A DNA stretch of 64,000 nt from assembly GCF_049389645.1 (NCBI RefSeq), contig NZ_CP186540.1, positions 1,860,001-1,924,000 of the forward strand, read 5' to 3'. The translations under genes and the position numbers were made by a program. The DNA is from Alkalibacterium sp049389645 (GTDB lineage: Bacteria > Bacillota > Bacilli > Lactobacillales > Carnobacteriaceae_A). Below are positions 1 through 7,597 of the stretch, piece by piece. Each line of letters opens with the position of its first letter. Position 1 is the first letter of the stretch. Below the pieces are notes generated by a model. That model did not search any database. It was given only the letters and a program-made list of their open reading frames with translations, and was not told the origin of the DNA.

Positions 1-236
1 TTGACGGTATCAGCTTGACCGTAGCAGCAGTATCCGACAAAGACTTCAAAGTTTCGATCATCCCGCATACCGCTGAAGAGACGACTCTACTTAAACATAA
101 GACCGGCGACAAGGTTAATTTAGAAGTTGATTTGATAGGTAAATATGTCGAAAAACTCTTAGGTTTATCTCCGGAAAAAGACGTTAAAAAAAATCCATTA
201 ACAGAAGCACTTTTAAAAAATAATGGCTTTTCATAA
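1..236 (+). CDS. ribE: Riboflavin synthase, alpha chain (C-terminal part)
   Basis: Partial gene: the reading frame is open through the left edge, so the start lies outside the window. The 77 visible residues match the end of the second lumazine-binding barrel, including DGISLTV and the VNLEVDLIGKYVEKLL helix that closes riboflavin synthase. The enzyme dismutates two molecules of 6,7-dimethyl-8-ribityllumazine to riboflavin in the cytoplasm. It is followed after 18 bp by ribBA and then ribH, the usual Firmicutes rib operon order. Any FMN riboswitch and the ribD gene would lie upstream and cannot be seen. Confidence 0.9.
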   Translation, partial: DGISLTVAAVSDKDFKVSIIPHTAEETTLLKHKTGDKVNLEVDLIGKYVEKLLGLSPEKDVKKNPLTEALLKNNGFS

Positions 237-254
237 AAAGATAGGAGTGAATAG

Positions 255-1448
255 ATGTTTGATAAAATCGAAGACCTATTAGAAGATTTGAAACAAGGGA
301 AAAACGTGATCATCGTCGATAATGAGGACAGAGAAAACGAAGGAGACATTATTTGTGCCGCTGAATTTGCGACACCTGAAAATGTCAACTTCATGACATT
401 ATATGCGCGCGGATTGATCTGTATGCCCATGACGAAAGATTACACAAAAAAACTGGGTCTTTCTCAAATGAGCTTATACAACACCGATGATCATACGACA
501 GCTTTCACTGTTTCTATCGATTATAAAGATACCCTGACAGGCATATCGGCAATGGAACGTTCAATGACAGCCATCAAAGCAGTCAAAGAGGGCAGTCGAC
601 CTGAGGACTTCAAACGACCGGGACACATGTTTCCACTGGAGGCTGTCGATGGAGGGGTATTGGCAAGAATCGGTCATACTGAAGCGACGGTCGACTTGAT
701 GCGCTTGGCAGGATTGAAACCTGCAGGGTTATGCTGTGAAATCATGAAAGTCGATGGTTCAATGGCTCGAAGAGACGACTTGATCGAACTTGCCAAAGAA
801 CACCAGTTGAAAATCGGAACGATCACTGACTTGGTCGAGTACAGAAAAGCAAACGAACAGCTCATTTTTAGAGAATCAAAAGCTAAATTACCTACTAAAT
901 ACGGTGACTTTGATATTTATGCCTATCAGCATAAATTCACCGGTGAACATCATGTCGCTTTAGTCAAAGGAGATGTGTCTGATGGCGAACCGGTACTATG
1001 CCGAATTCATTCAGAATGTTTGACTGGCGACGTCTTCGGTTCGAAAAAATGTGACTGCGGACAACAGCTAGATACGGCTTTGACAAAAATCGCTGAAGAA
1101 GGTCGGGGTGTTTTAGTTTATATGCGTCAGGAAGGACGAGGCATTGGCCTGGTCAATAAGATCAAAGCTTATGCATTACAAGATCAAGGACACGATACGA
1201 TCGATGCCAATTTGTTGCTTGGGTTACCAGTAGATTCTAGAGAGTATTATGAATGCAAACAAATTTTTGATGATCTAGGTGTCAATCGTTTAAACTTGAT
1301 GACGAACAACCCGTTGAAAGTAGCTACGCTGGATAACTATGGGATGAAAATAGAAAAGCGAATTCCTATTCAAAGTAAAATACATGATGAGGATAGACAT
1401 TACCTCACTACCAAAAAAGAAAAATTTGGTCATTATTTAGATCTTTAA
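255..1448 (+). CDS. ribBA: Bifunctional 3,4-dihydroxy-2-butanone-4-phosphate synthase / GTP cyclohydrolase II
   Basis: A 397-residue two-domain enzyme that makes both riboflavin precursors. The N-terminal half is DHBP synthase (ribulose 5-phosphate to DHBP): the acidic DNEDRENEGD loop at residues 22-31 and the RIGHTEATVDL motif are present. The C-terminal half is GTP cyclohydrolase II, with zinc ligands Cys255, Cys266 and Cys268 in HSECLTGDVFGSKKCDCG and the RQEGRGIGL nucleotide loop. Both halves keep their key residues, so both activities are expected, as in B. subtilis RibA. AGGAGTG precedes the ATG. It lies within the rib operon, between ribE and ribH. Confidence 0.95.
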   Translation: MFDKIEDLLEDLKQGKNVIIVDNEDRENEGDIICAAEFATPENVNFMTLYARGLICMPMTKDYTKKLGLSQMSLYNTDDHTTAFTVSIDYKDTLTGISAMERSMTAIKAVKEGSRPEDFKRPGHMFPLEAVDGGVLARIGHTEATVDLMRLAGLKPAGLCCEIMKVDGSMARRDDLIELAKEHQLKIGTITDLVEYRKANEQLIFRESKAKLPTKYGDFDIYAYQHKFTGEHHVALVKGDVSDGEPVLCRIHSECLTGDVFGSKKCDCGQQLDTALTKIAEEGRGVLVYMRQEGRGIGLVNKIKAYALQDQGHDTIDANLLLGLPVDSREYYECKQIFDDLGVNRLNLMTNNPLKVATLDNYGMKIEKRIPIQSKIHDEDRHYLTTKKEKFGHYLDL

Positions 1449-1503
1449 AAGAAAATGCACAAGAGTTTAAATACAAAATATAAACCTAAATTGGAAGGAA
1501 TGG

Positions 1504-1977
1504 ATGACAATAATGAATACAATCGAAGGACAGTTGATCGCAAAAGATTTGAAAATAGGAATAGTTGTAGCGAGGTTCAATGCTTTTATCGGATCGAGAT
1601 TACTTGAAGGAGCCGTCGATACACTGAGAAGACACGGTGTAGACGAATCAGATATCGACGTCGCCTGGGTCCCCGGCGCATATGAAATTCCACTGGTTGC
1701 TAAAAAAATGGCGGGTTCCGATCGTTACGATGCCATCATAACTCTGGGTGCAGTGATAAGAGGCGCAACCTCACATTACGATATCGTGTGTTCAGAAGTA
1801 GCTAAAGGCGTCGCTTCAGCATCAGACAGTACGGGCGTACCCGTGATGTTTGGAGTGTTGACAACGGACACGATCGAACAGGCCATCGAACGTGCCGGAA
1901 CGAAAGCGGGTAATAAAGGTTCTGATGTAGCCGTTGGTGCTATAGAAATGGCAAACTTATTGAAGAAGCTTTCTTAA
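1504..1977 (+). CDS. ribH: 6,7-dimethyl-8-ribityllumazine synthase
   Basis: 157 residues, the normal family length. It condenses 5-amino-6-ribitylaminouracil with DHBP and forms the icosahedral lumazine synthase shell. Visible motifs are VARFNAFI near the N-terminus, WVPGAYEIPL, GAVIRGATSHYD with the catalytic His, and GVLTTDTIEQA. A GGAAGGAA box lies just before the first ATG; a second in-frame ATG three codons on (MNTIEG) is the more family-typical N-terminus but has poorer spacing. The stop overlaps the next ATG by one base (TAATG), which suggests translational coupling to the HAD gene. Confidence 0.95.
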   Translation: MTIMNTIEGQLIAKDLKIGIVVARFNAFIGSRLLEGAVDTLRRHGVDESDIDVAWVPGAYEIPLVAKKMAGSDRYDAIITLGAVIRGATSHYDIVCSEVAKGVASASDSTGVPVMFGVLTTDTIEQAIERAGTKAGNKGSDVAVGAIEMANLLKKLS

Positions 1978-2636
1978 TGAAAGACTTGAAAAATGTAAAA
2001 ACCATTATTTTTGATTATGATGGCACCCTTCACGACAGCAGCAAGATCTATATTCCGGCCTTTATGAAGGCGTACGACTATCTTGTGGACCATGACAAAG
2101 CCCCTGAAAAGAAATTTCAGGATAATGAAATCACACAATGGCTAGGCTATAGTAAAAAAGAAATGTGGGAGCTGTTTATGCCCCATTTAGAAGAACCTTA
2201 TAAAACAGCAGCATCGACAATCATCGGACAGACAATGGTGGAAAAAATCAGCAGGCGTGAAGCATATTTATATCCGAATGCCCTAGAAACACTGGCGTAT
2301 TTAAAGGGAAAATACACGTTGATTTTTTTGAGTAACTGTTCCATTGACTACATGGAATCGCACGCTGAGATGTTTAATTTAAGAGACTACTTTACGGCTA
2401 TGTACTGCACGGAGATGTATGAGTTTAAAAAGTCCAAGAAGGAAATAGTCAGAGGCTTGAAAGATAAGTATCCGGCTGATTATGTGGTTGTCGGAGATAG
2501 ACATCAGGACCTTGAAGTGGGAGAGCTGGACGCAACCTATGCGATCGGTTGTTCCTACGGGTTTGGTCAAGCGAAAGAACTCAAACAAGCAGATATCTTG
2601 ATTGAGGATATAAGTGAACTGAAAAAGTATCTTTAA
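1977..2636 (+). CDS. HAD-family phosphatase coupled to ribH; candidate riboflavin-pathway phosphatase
   Basis: 219-residue haloacid-dehalogenase hydrolase. Motif I is DYDGTLHDS (nucleophile Asp13, acid/base Asp15), motif II is LSNCS, and motif III/IV is VVVGDRHQDLE. A helical cap sits between motifs I and II, the C1 type of subfamily IA. The ATG overlaps the ribH stop, so it is translated from the rib mRNA. Riboflavin synthesis needs a phosphatase that removes phosphate from 5-amino-6-ribitylaminouracil 5'-phosphate, and in B. subtilis and E. coli HAD enzymes do this. Position makes this gene a good candidate; the substrate is inferred, not shown. Confidence 0.75.
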   Translation: MKDLKNVKTIIFDYDGTLHDSSKIYIPAFMKAYDYLVDHDKAPEKKFQDNEITQWLGYSKKEMWELFMPHLEEPYKTAASTIIGQTMVEKISRREAYLYPNALETLAYLKGKYTLIFLSNCSIDYMESHAEMFNLRDYFTAMYCTEMYEFKKSKKEIVRGLKDKYPADYVVVGDRHQDLEVGELDATYAIGCSYGFGQAKELKQADILIEDISELKKYL

Positions 2637-2640
2637 TGGA

Positions 2641-2680
2641 AAAGGCATGATCAGAATTCTTATTCTGGTCATGCCTTTTA
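2641..2680. terminator. Bidirectional rho-independent terminator
   Basis: A 17-bp stem with a TCTT loop (AAAGGCATGATCAGAAT and its near-perfect complement) lies between the convergent HAD and ZIP-like genes. It has A-rich and T-rich flanks and even contains the stop codon of the minus-strand gene. Confidence 0.85.
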
Positions 2681-3400
2681 TAGTAGCACGAAGAGGAAAC
2701 CTGCACTCACAACTCCAGCTAAGAACCCTTCCAAATTGCCTTCCCGTTCAGAAGGGAGCTCGTGTTTCACTACGTTCAGGGTCATGGCTCCTGTCACAAA
2801 AGCTTCCACGCTTCCAATAAAGTATTCTGGGAAATCGGTCCATTGGCCGATAAGGAACCCTGCAAAAATGCTTAAAGACAGGAAATGCCTACCGTAATGA
2901 TCATAGGCTTCCTCATGGTGAAGGCGGAGCCCCCAGTCATTGGTGATGAAATGAAGAGAGAACGCGATGAAGAAGACGAGAAGAGACGTATCCATATCTT
3001 CGAGGTGCGTAAGCAAGTACCCGATCATCATGTTATAGAGTGAGAAGAAGCCGATATGTGCCCAAAAGAGGGTAGATTCGATCACGTTAGGCTTTGTGAT
3101 CTCTTCGACTTCATATGCCCGCGCAATGAGACGGTCCAATGTATAAACAAGCACCAAACCACTAAGCGCCACTATATACAAGGCGTAATGCATGACGTGC
3201 CCTTCGAGCCAGTATATCTCTTGTTCAGCTATTTCTTGAGAATGCGCGACCTGAGGCCATAAATGCACAAAAACATAGGAAATCCCGACACCAGCAGAAA
3301 AAGAGATGAAACGGCGCAGGCCGATTTTTTGAAATTTCAAATGAATAGAGAAAAAATGAATCAGTACAAAAGCTAGCATAAGTAAGCCGGATAAAAGCAT
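2678..3400 (-). CDS. Multi-pass membrane protein, distantly ZIP-transporter-like
   Basis: 240 residues with about seven hydrophobic segments. The pattern recalls ZIP metal permeases: the second segment reads FSAGVGISYVFVHLWPQ, a middle segment contains HFITNDWGLRLHHEEAYDHYGRH where ZIP proteins have their HNxxDG metal motif, and the last part reads GAMTLNVVKHELPSEREG. The canonical metal-binding residues are not clearly conserved, so transport function is uncertain; a ZIP-derived protein is my best reading. In-frame TGA lies just upstream, so this ATG is the first possible start. The strong ribosome binding site sits 24 bases away, separated by a hairpin (separate entry). Confidence 0.55.
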   Translation of the reverse strand: MLLSGLLMLAFVLIHFFSIHLKFQKIGLRRFISFSAGVGISYVFVHLWPQVAHSQEIAEQEIYWLEGHVMHYALYIVALSGLVLVYTLDRLIARAYEVEEITKPNVIESTLFWAHIGFFSLYNMMIGYLLTHLEDMDTSLLVFFIAFSLHFITNDWGLRLHHEEAYDHYGRHFLSLSIFAGFLIGQWTDFPEYFIGSVEAFVTGAMTLNVVKHELPSEREGNLEGFLAGVVSAGFLFVLL

Positions 3401-3436
3401 AAAGTCGCGTCAGACAACGCTGACACTTCCCACCTT
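3401..3436 (-). promoter_or_regulatory. Shine-Dalgarno separated from the start codon by a hairpin
   Basis: Read on the minus strand, AAAGGTGGGAA is followed by a 20-nt hairpin (7-bp stem GTGTCAG/CTGACGC with one G-U pair, loop CGTTGT), then GACTTT and the ATG. The linear distance is too long for initiation, but folding the hairpin leaves a normal spacing of about 8 nt. Confidence 0.6.
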
Positions 3437-3642
3437 TCGTCTATATAATATGAAGTTACCTAGAGTGTACCTTATTTTCACTAAAAAAACGACTATCGTC
3501 CGTTGTTGCATAAATACATACAAAAAGGATGACGTTTTGTGTTCTAAAGAGTATGCTATAACTAAAGCGAATGCATCAAAGTACGCTGTTACATAAATAA
3601 TGACACAAATGAATCTCATTTTTAAGAAAGTGAGGATTAAAG

Positions 3643-4548
3643 ATGCTTACTAAAGGGCAGCGAGTAGAAGATCAAATCGAGCGTAATTGGGTAGTGCTGA
3701 GCAATCCAACCTCTGCTGAACATCAAAAGCTAATCAATGAGCTGGGATTGCCTTCACCATTTTTTGAACGAAAACAGGAAAAAGAAATGGCAAGTTTTCA
3801 CTCGTATTATACGAGTTTAAATGAAGAAGGATTTATCCTTCATATTCCTCTTTGGAAAGGGGAAGATTTTTCTAGTTTGAGTACGGCCACTCATTCGTTA
3901 ACGAGTTATTTTACGTCGAGAATGATACTGATTTGGACCGAAGAGAACCATCACGAACAAGCCGTATCAGCAATAGAGAGAACCTTATCACCCATAAATT
4001 ATATATACGATAATATTATGGAAGAATATGCAAAGCTCTCACTTGTCCTGGATAAGCTTCAGAAACGTATTGTGGATGTGGAAAATCAGACCAAATTAAA
4101 AGCGAACCGGGATGTGCTGTTGCAATTAACAGCTTTGGAACAAGAAGTTGTTATTATGTCGAGTCGACTGGATGATTATGAAGAAAGCTTTAATCGTTTT
4201 TTGAGCCATCCCTTGGTGAAAATGAATTTGAGTGTGAATTACAGAGAAGATATTAGGTTAGCTTTAAAGAAAGCGCATTACCGCATTCATTTATACAAGG
4301 ATCTCATTGAATCGACGAGCGGACTGCTTTCGGATAGTATCGACAACAAACTCAATACGATTATGGAATATTTACAGACATGGGCACTGGTTATTTCAAT
4401 TCCGACCTTGATTTTTAGTTTGTTTGGCATCAATACCGGGGGATTGATCGGAAGAGAGACACCCTATGAATCGTGGATAGTCATTTTGATTGCAATATTA
4501 TTAGGCATGGTGACCGCTTGGTGGCTGAAGAAAAAAGAATTCAAATAA
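3643..4548 (+). CDS. CorA-family (2-TM-GxN) divalent cation transporter
   Basis: 301 residues. The N-terminal two thirds is cytoplasmic and rich in long helices, and two membrane helices stand at the C-terminus, as in CorA/ZntB pentamers. The signature after the first membrane helix is FSLFGINTGG: residues 262-264 are Gly-Ile-Asn, not the Gly-Met-Asn of Mg2+-selective CorA. Lysines at the extreme C-terminus match the basic ring of CorA. Likely substrate is Mg2+ or another divalent ion, but the GIN variant leaves selectivity open. GTGAGGA lies upstream of the ATG. The gene diverges from the ZIP-like gene across about 240 bp. Confidence 0.8.
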   Translation: MLTKGQRVEDQIERNWVVLSNPTSAEHQKLINELGLPSPFFERKQEKEMASFHSYYTSLNEEGFILHIPLWKGEDFSSLSTATHSLTSYFTSRMILIWTEENHHEQAVSAIERTLSPINYIYDNIMEEYAKLSLVLDKLQKRIVDVENQTKLKANRDVLLQLTALEQEVVIMSSRLDDYEESFNRFLSHPLVKMNLSVNYREDIRLALKKAHYRIHLYKDLIESTSGLLSDSIDNKLNTIMEYLQTWALVISIPTLIFSLFGINTGGLIGRETPYESWIVILIAILLGMVTAWWLKKKEFK

Positions 4549-4619
4549 AGGGGTCCTATTAGAAGAATGGTCTGTTTTGAGTTAAACTACCAGTAATAGC
4601 AAAATAAGGAGGGCTTCAA

Positions 4620-4805
4620 ATGGCTGGAAATAAATTAAGAAAGTCTTCAAATGATCGTGTGTTATTTGGCGTATGTGGAGGTATTGCAGAATTCTTCGGC
4701 ATTTCATCACTATTAGTGAGAGTGTTGTTTGTCATACTCTCGCCGTTGGATTTTATTCTTTATATTATTCTGGCGATCATTATCCCCAATGAGGGTGAAG
4801 AGTAG
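4620..4805 (+). CDS. PspC-domain membrane protein
   Basis: 61 residues forming one PspC domain: a basic start (KLRKSSNDRVLFGVCGGIAEFFGI) with the conserved GVCGGIA turn, then a hydrophobic hairpin-like segment and a short acidic tail. PspC-domain proteins respond to envelope stress in bacteria; in Firmicutes small stand-alone versions are common and their exact role is not settled. GGAGGG precedes the ATG by a good distance. It follows the CorA-like gene by 71 bp with no clear terminator between, so co-transcription is possible. Confidence 0.85.
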   Translation: MAGNKLRKSSNDRVLFGVCGGIAEFFGISSLLVRVLFVILSPLDFILYIILAIIIPNEGEE

Positions 4806-4885
4806 TTCTTGGAAAATAGTGAAGCAGGTATAAAAGTAAAAGCCTGATCCCGGATAGTCTTTGCTGTATCCGATTGGGATTTAAT

Positions 4886-4931
4886 AAAGCGTTCACCAGC
4901 TGTTTATAATTCAGCTGGTGAACGCTTTTTA
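4886..4931. terminator. Rho-independent terminator
   Basis: Perfect 15-bp GC-rich stem AGCGTTCACCAGCTG with a 9-nt loop and a T run, between the convergent PspC and LysR genes. A weaker hairpin (ATCCC..GGGAT) lies some 40 bp before it. Confidence 0.9.
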
Positions 4932-5021
4932 ATTTTATTTATTCTGCTAGTCATTTTAATTATATATAAGAGTTCGTGTAGTTTCTCATGGAAGATAAAA
5001 CGATGTTATTTAGAGATCCAG

Positions 5022-5909
5022 TTAGATGTAAGAATCTAAATTTTTTGTGAATAAATGAATGATTTTTTCAACGTCACTTTTTTTGTAGTTTGTCTTGTCA
5101 CACACCAAATAAAAATCTTGATAGAGATAAGCATCTTTGATGGTAATCGTTTCAAGGGTCTGATTCTCAAGTTCTTCGATAACAGATATAGCATAAAGAA
5201 AACCGATACCCTTGTTTTCTGCGATATAATTTTTTAATAGAGCAATATTACCGATCCGTGTTTTTTGCTTGAACTGATTACAGGAGAGTCCTTGCTTATG
5301 CATAAAATGTTCGACACTATCACACACACCAGAACCTTGTTCACGTGATAATAAGTTCTCAGAAAATAAATCTGCTAATTCTACGGTTTTACCGGCTAGT
5401 GGATGTTCAGGCGCACAAACTAGAACCACACTGTCACGATAAAAGCTGCGCGTACAATACTTATCTGTATCGACAGGTCCAGAAATGAAAGCATAATTTA
5501 TTTTGTTTTCTTCGAGCAATTTCAATAATTGGGTCGTATTATCGACAACTAAATCGATTTTCAAATCAGGAATGTTCAGGAGTTCGGTATAGGAAGGAAT
5601 ATAGTACTCTCCAATCGTTCGGCTAGCTCCCAGTGTGAACTGGCACGTGGGTATTTCTCCCGATAGATGAGACTTGATATCTTCAATTTCAGCTACTAAC
5701 GCTTCTATTTTAATTTTTAAATATTTGCCGTTCTGGGTCAACGTTAATTGTCTGTCTTGATAATTGACCAGTTTGATATTCAAGTGGTGTTCGATATATT
5801 GAATGTGTTTTGTAACGGCTGGTTGACTAAGCGATAATTTTTTTGCTGCTTTAGTGTAATTGAGTTCATTTGCAACCATTAAAAAAGTTTGATAACGGTA
5901 ATCCAGCAT
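5022..5909 (-). CDS. LysR-family transcriptional regulator (CysB/CysL-like candidate)
   Basis: 295 residues. The N-terminal winged helix-turn-helix is typical (FLMVANELNYTKAAKKLSLSQPAVTKHIQYIEHHL, residues 9-43), followed by a linker helix and a two-lobed effector-binding domain. It is transcribed away from a sulfur-transport and sulfonate ABC cluster. LysR proteins usually control the divergent neighbour, so it probably senses a sulfur metabolite (O-acetylserine, sulfate or sulfonate signals are known for CysB/CysL relatives). The effector is inference. AAGAAGG lies 11 nt before the ATG. Two inverted repeats in the shared intergenic region are candidate operators. Confidence 0.85.
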   Translation of the reverse strand: MLDYRYQTFLMVANELNYTKAAKKLSLSQPAVTKHIQYIEHHLNIKLVNYQDRQLTLTQNGKYLKIKIEALVAEIEDIKSHLSGEIPTCQFTLGASRTIGEYYIPSYTELLNIPDLKIDLVVDNTTQLLKLLEENKINYAFISGPVDTDKYCTRSFYRDSVVLVCAPEHPLAGKTVELADLFSENLLSREQGSGVCDSVEHFMHKQGLSCNQFKQKTRIGNIALLKNYIAENKGIGFLYAISVIEELENQTLETITIKDAYLYQDFYLVCDKTNYKKSDVEKIIHLFTKNLDSYI

Positions 5910-6003
5910 CTAGTGTTACGCCTTCTTTCTTTTTCCACATTCTTTTCTACCGTAATTATAACATGGCAAATAAGTATGAACAACTTGCGTTCATTAATAA
6001 TAA

Positions 6004-6034
6004 ATTCACAATCTTTATACTCTTTATTGTGAAT
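6004..6034. promoter_or_regulatory. Inverted repeat ATTCACAAT-N13-ATTGTGAAT
   Basis: Perfect 9-bp arms separated by 13 bp, in the 352-bp gap between the LysR gene and the YeeE gene, about 95 bp upstream of the LysR start. The position suits an autoregulatory LysR operator. The rest of the gap is AT-rich and holds one other repeat, listed next. Confidence 0.5.
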
Positions 6035-6173
6035 GTAACAGCAAAGTAAGCGCTTGTCAAAAAAAATCGACACAATACTATTCTTTTACGGTATGGAAGC
6101 ATTCCTAAACGCTATTTTACAACGATTGATGTATTGAGTATAGTTATAGAAGTAAAGAGGACCACGGGCACGT

Positions 6174-6191
6174 TAGTGAAAACATTCACTA
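6174..6191. promoter_or_regulatory. Palindrome TAGTGAA-AACA-TTCACTA upstream of the YeeE operon
   Basis: Perfect 7-bp arms with a 4-bp spacer, about 70 bp before the YeeE start. It differs from the Rex consensus TTGTGAA-N4-TTCACAA by one symmetric change per half, so a Rex- or Crp/Fnr-like protein could bind. The binding protein is unknown. Confidence 0.45.
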
Positions 6192-6261
6192 TATTATAAA
6201 TAGTCATTGTTTAATTAATATCTTGTCTGCAGTTTTCTAAATATTATTTGGGGGTAAGGAT

Positions 6262-7572
6262 ATGGCTCAATCAAGTGTATTAGTAAGAAGAAAGACGGCT
6301 TCATATGTTCAACCAGTTCTTGGTTTTGGATTAGTTGTAACAATGGCGTTATTTAGTGGTTATCTAAATTCTTTATCAGCTGGTCTTCCGTTGTATTTAT
6401 TTGCCGGGCTTATTCTAGGATACACGTTGACTCGAGCAAGATTTGGGTTTGCCGGAGGTATAAAGCGAATCTATATGCGAGGTGAAGGCAGTTTATCTAA
6501 AGCTTTGCTTGTCTTACTGTTCGTCACAGCGCTGGTGACCATGGGTATTCAATGGCAGGCAGCTCAAAATGGAGCGGTACCTGCGTATCTTGCAGCTGAG
6601 GGCGCATCTGTCATACCGGGCACAGGAAATGTTTATTTTACTAATATTGCAACCATTATTGGTGGTTTTATTTTCGGTATGGGTATGATGTTAGCTGGCG
6701 GTTGTGGATCGGGTACGCTTGCTGACTTTGGAGAAGGTTCAGGAAGAGCGTTGATAGCCTTTATCTTCTTTATTTTTGGTACCGCACCTGGACATTTCAT
6801 GAGACAAGTCGTCGACACTACGACTATTGGTAAGATGGGTATTCAATTACATCTCCCGCAAGTACTGGGATATTTTGGTTCACTATTACTTGTGGCAAGT
6901 TTATTGGGAGTATTGTATTGGATTATTGTGAGATACGAAAACAAACGCAAAGCTGAAGGAACATACATGGATCCCAAAGGAGATTATGAGGAATTTGAAA
7001 AACCTCTAAATGCTGATGAGCAAACACCGTTCTTCAGCTATCAAACGTATCATAAGCTATTCATACAGAGATGGAGCTTTACTTTAGGGGCTTTGATTTT
7101 GGCTTTTGGCGCTTTGTTCGTTTTAGTAACAACCAATAAAAACTGGGGCGTGTCTACTGCCTTATTGACTTGGAATGTCGCTATCTTTGAACAATTAGGT
7201 ATTCAGCTGCCAGCCGAGTATTTTGGCTCGCATATTGAAAAGGTTCAAGCAGGGCTGCTCAATGATGGAGGAACTATTCGTAATATTGGATTGATTTTCG
7301 GATGTACGATCGCATTCCTGTTAGCCAATCGATTTAAATTTGATTTTAAGATCAATAAAAAAGATGCAGGATACTTCGCGCTTGGTGGATTGATGCTGGG
7401 ATTTGGCTCACGATTTGGATTGGGATGTAATATCGGAGCGATGTATGCTTCAATTTCCAGTTTTTCCATCTCAGGTTGGTTCTTCTTGGTGGCTATGACA
7501 TCAGGTGGTATTGTAGGCATGAAAGTATTTGCTGGAAAAGTTTGCATACTACCACATCGCGTGAGAAAATAA
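6262..7572 (+). CDS. YeeE/YedE-family sulfur-compound transporter
   Basis: 436 residues, strongly hydrophobic, built from two repeats each ending in a conserved Cys motif: AGGCGSGT in the first half and GLGCNIGAMY in the second. In characterised YeeE (thiosulfate uptake) such cysteines relay the substrate through the membrane, so thiosulfate or a related sulfane-sulfur compound is the likely cargo. A charged cytoplasmic loop separates the halves. GGGGGTAAGG stands upstream of the ATG. It leads an operon whose next gene is a CoA-disulfide reductase/rhodanese, which would process imported sulfur. A second homologue lies at 32.5-33.8 kb. Confidence 0.88.
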   Translation: MAQSSVLVRRKTASYVQPVLGFGLVVTMALFSGYLNSLSAGLPLYLFAGLILGYTLTRARFGFAGGIKRIYMRGEGSLSKALLVLLFVTALVTMGIQWQAAQNGAVPAYLAAEGASVIPGTGNVYFTNIATIIGGFIFGMGMMLAGGCGSGTLADFGEGSGRALIAFIFFIFGTAPGHFMRQVVDTTTIGKMGIQLHLPQVLGYFGSLLLVASLLGVLYWIIVRYENKRKAEGTYMDPKGDYEEFEKPLNADEQTPFFSYQTYHKLFIQRWSFTLGALILAFGALFVLVTTNKNWGVSTALLTWNVAIFEQLGIQLPAEYFGSHIEKVQAGLLNDGGTIRNIGLIFGCTIAFLLANRFKFDFKINKKDAGYFALGGLMLGFGSRFGLGCNIGAMYASISSFSISGWFFLVAMTSGGIVGMKVFAGKVCILPHRVRK

Positions 7573-7597
7573 GTAAAATACAGGAGGAAATATAATA

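Noticed and set aside
3410..3619. 69-codon minus-strand ORF upstream of the ZIP-like gene
   Set aside because: It covers the divergent promoter region, lacks a ribosome binding site, and overlaps the leader of the ZIP-like gene.
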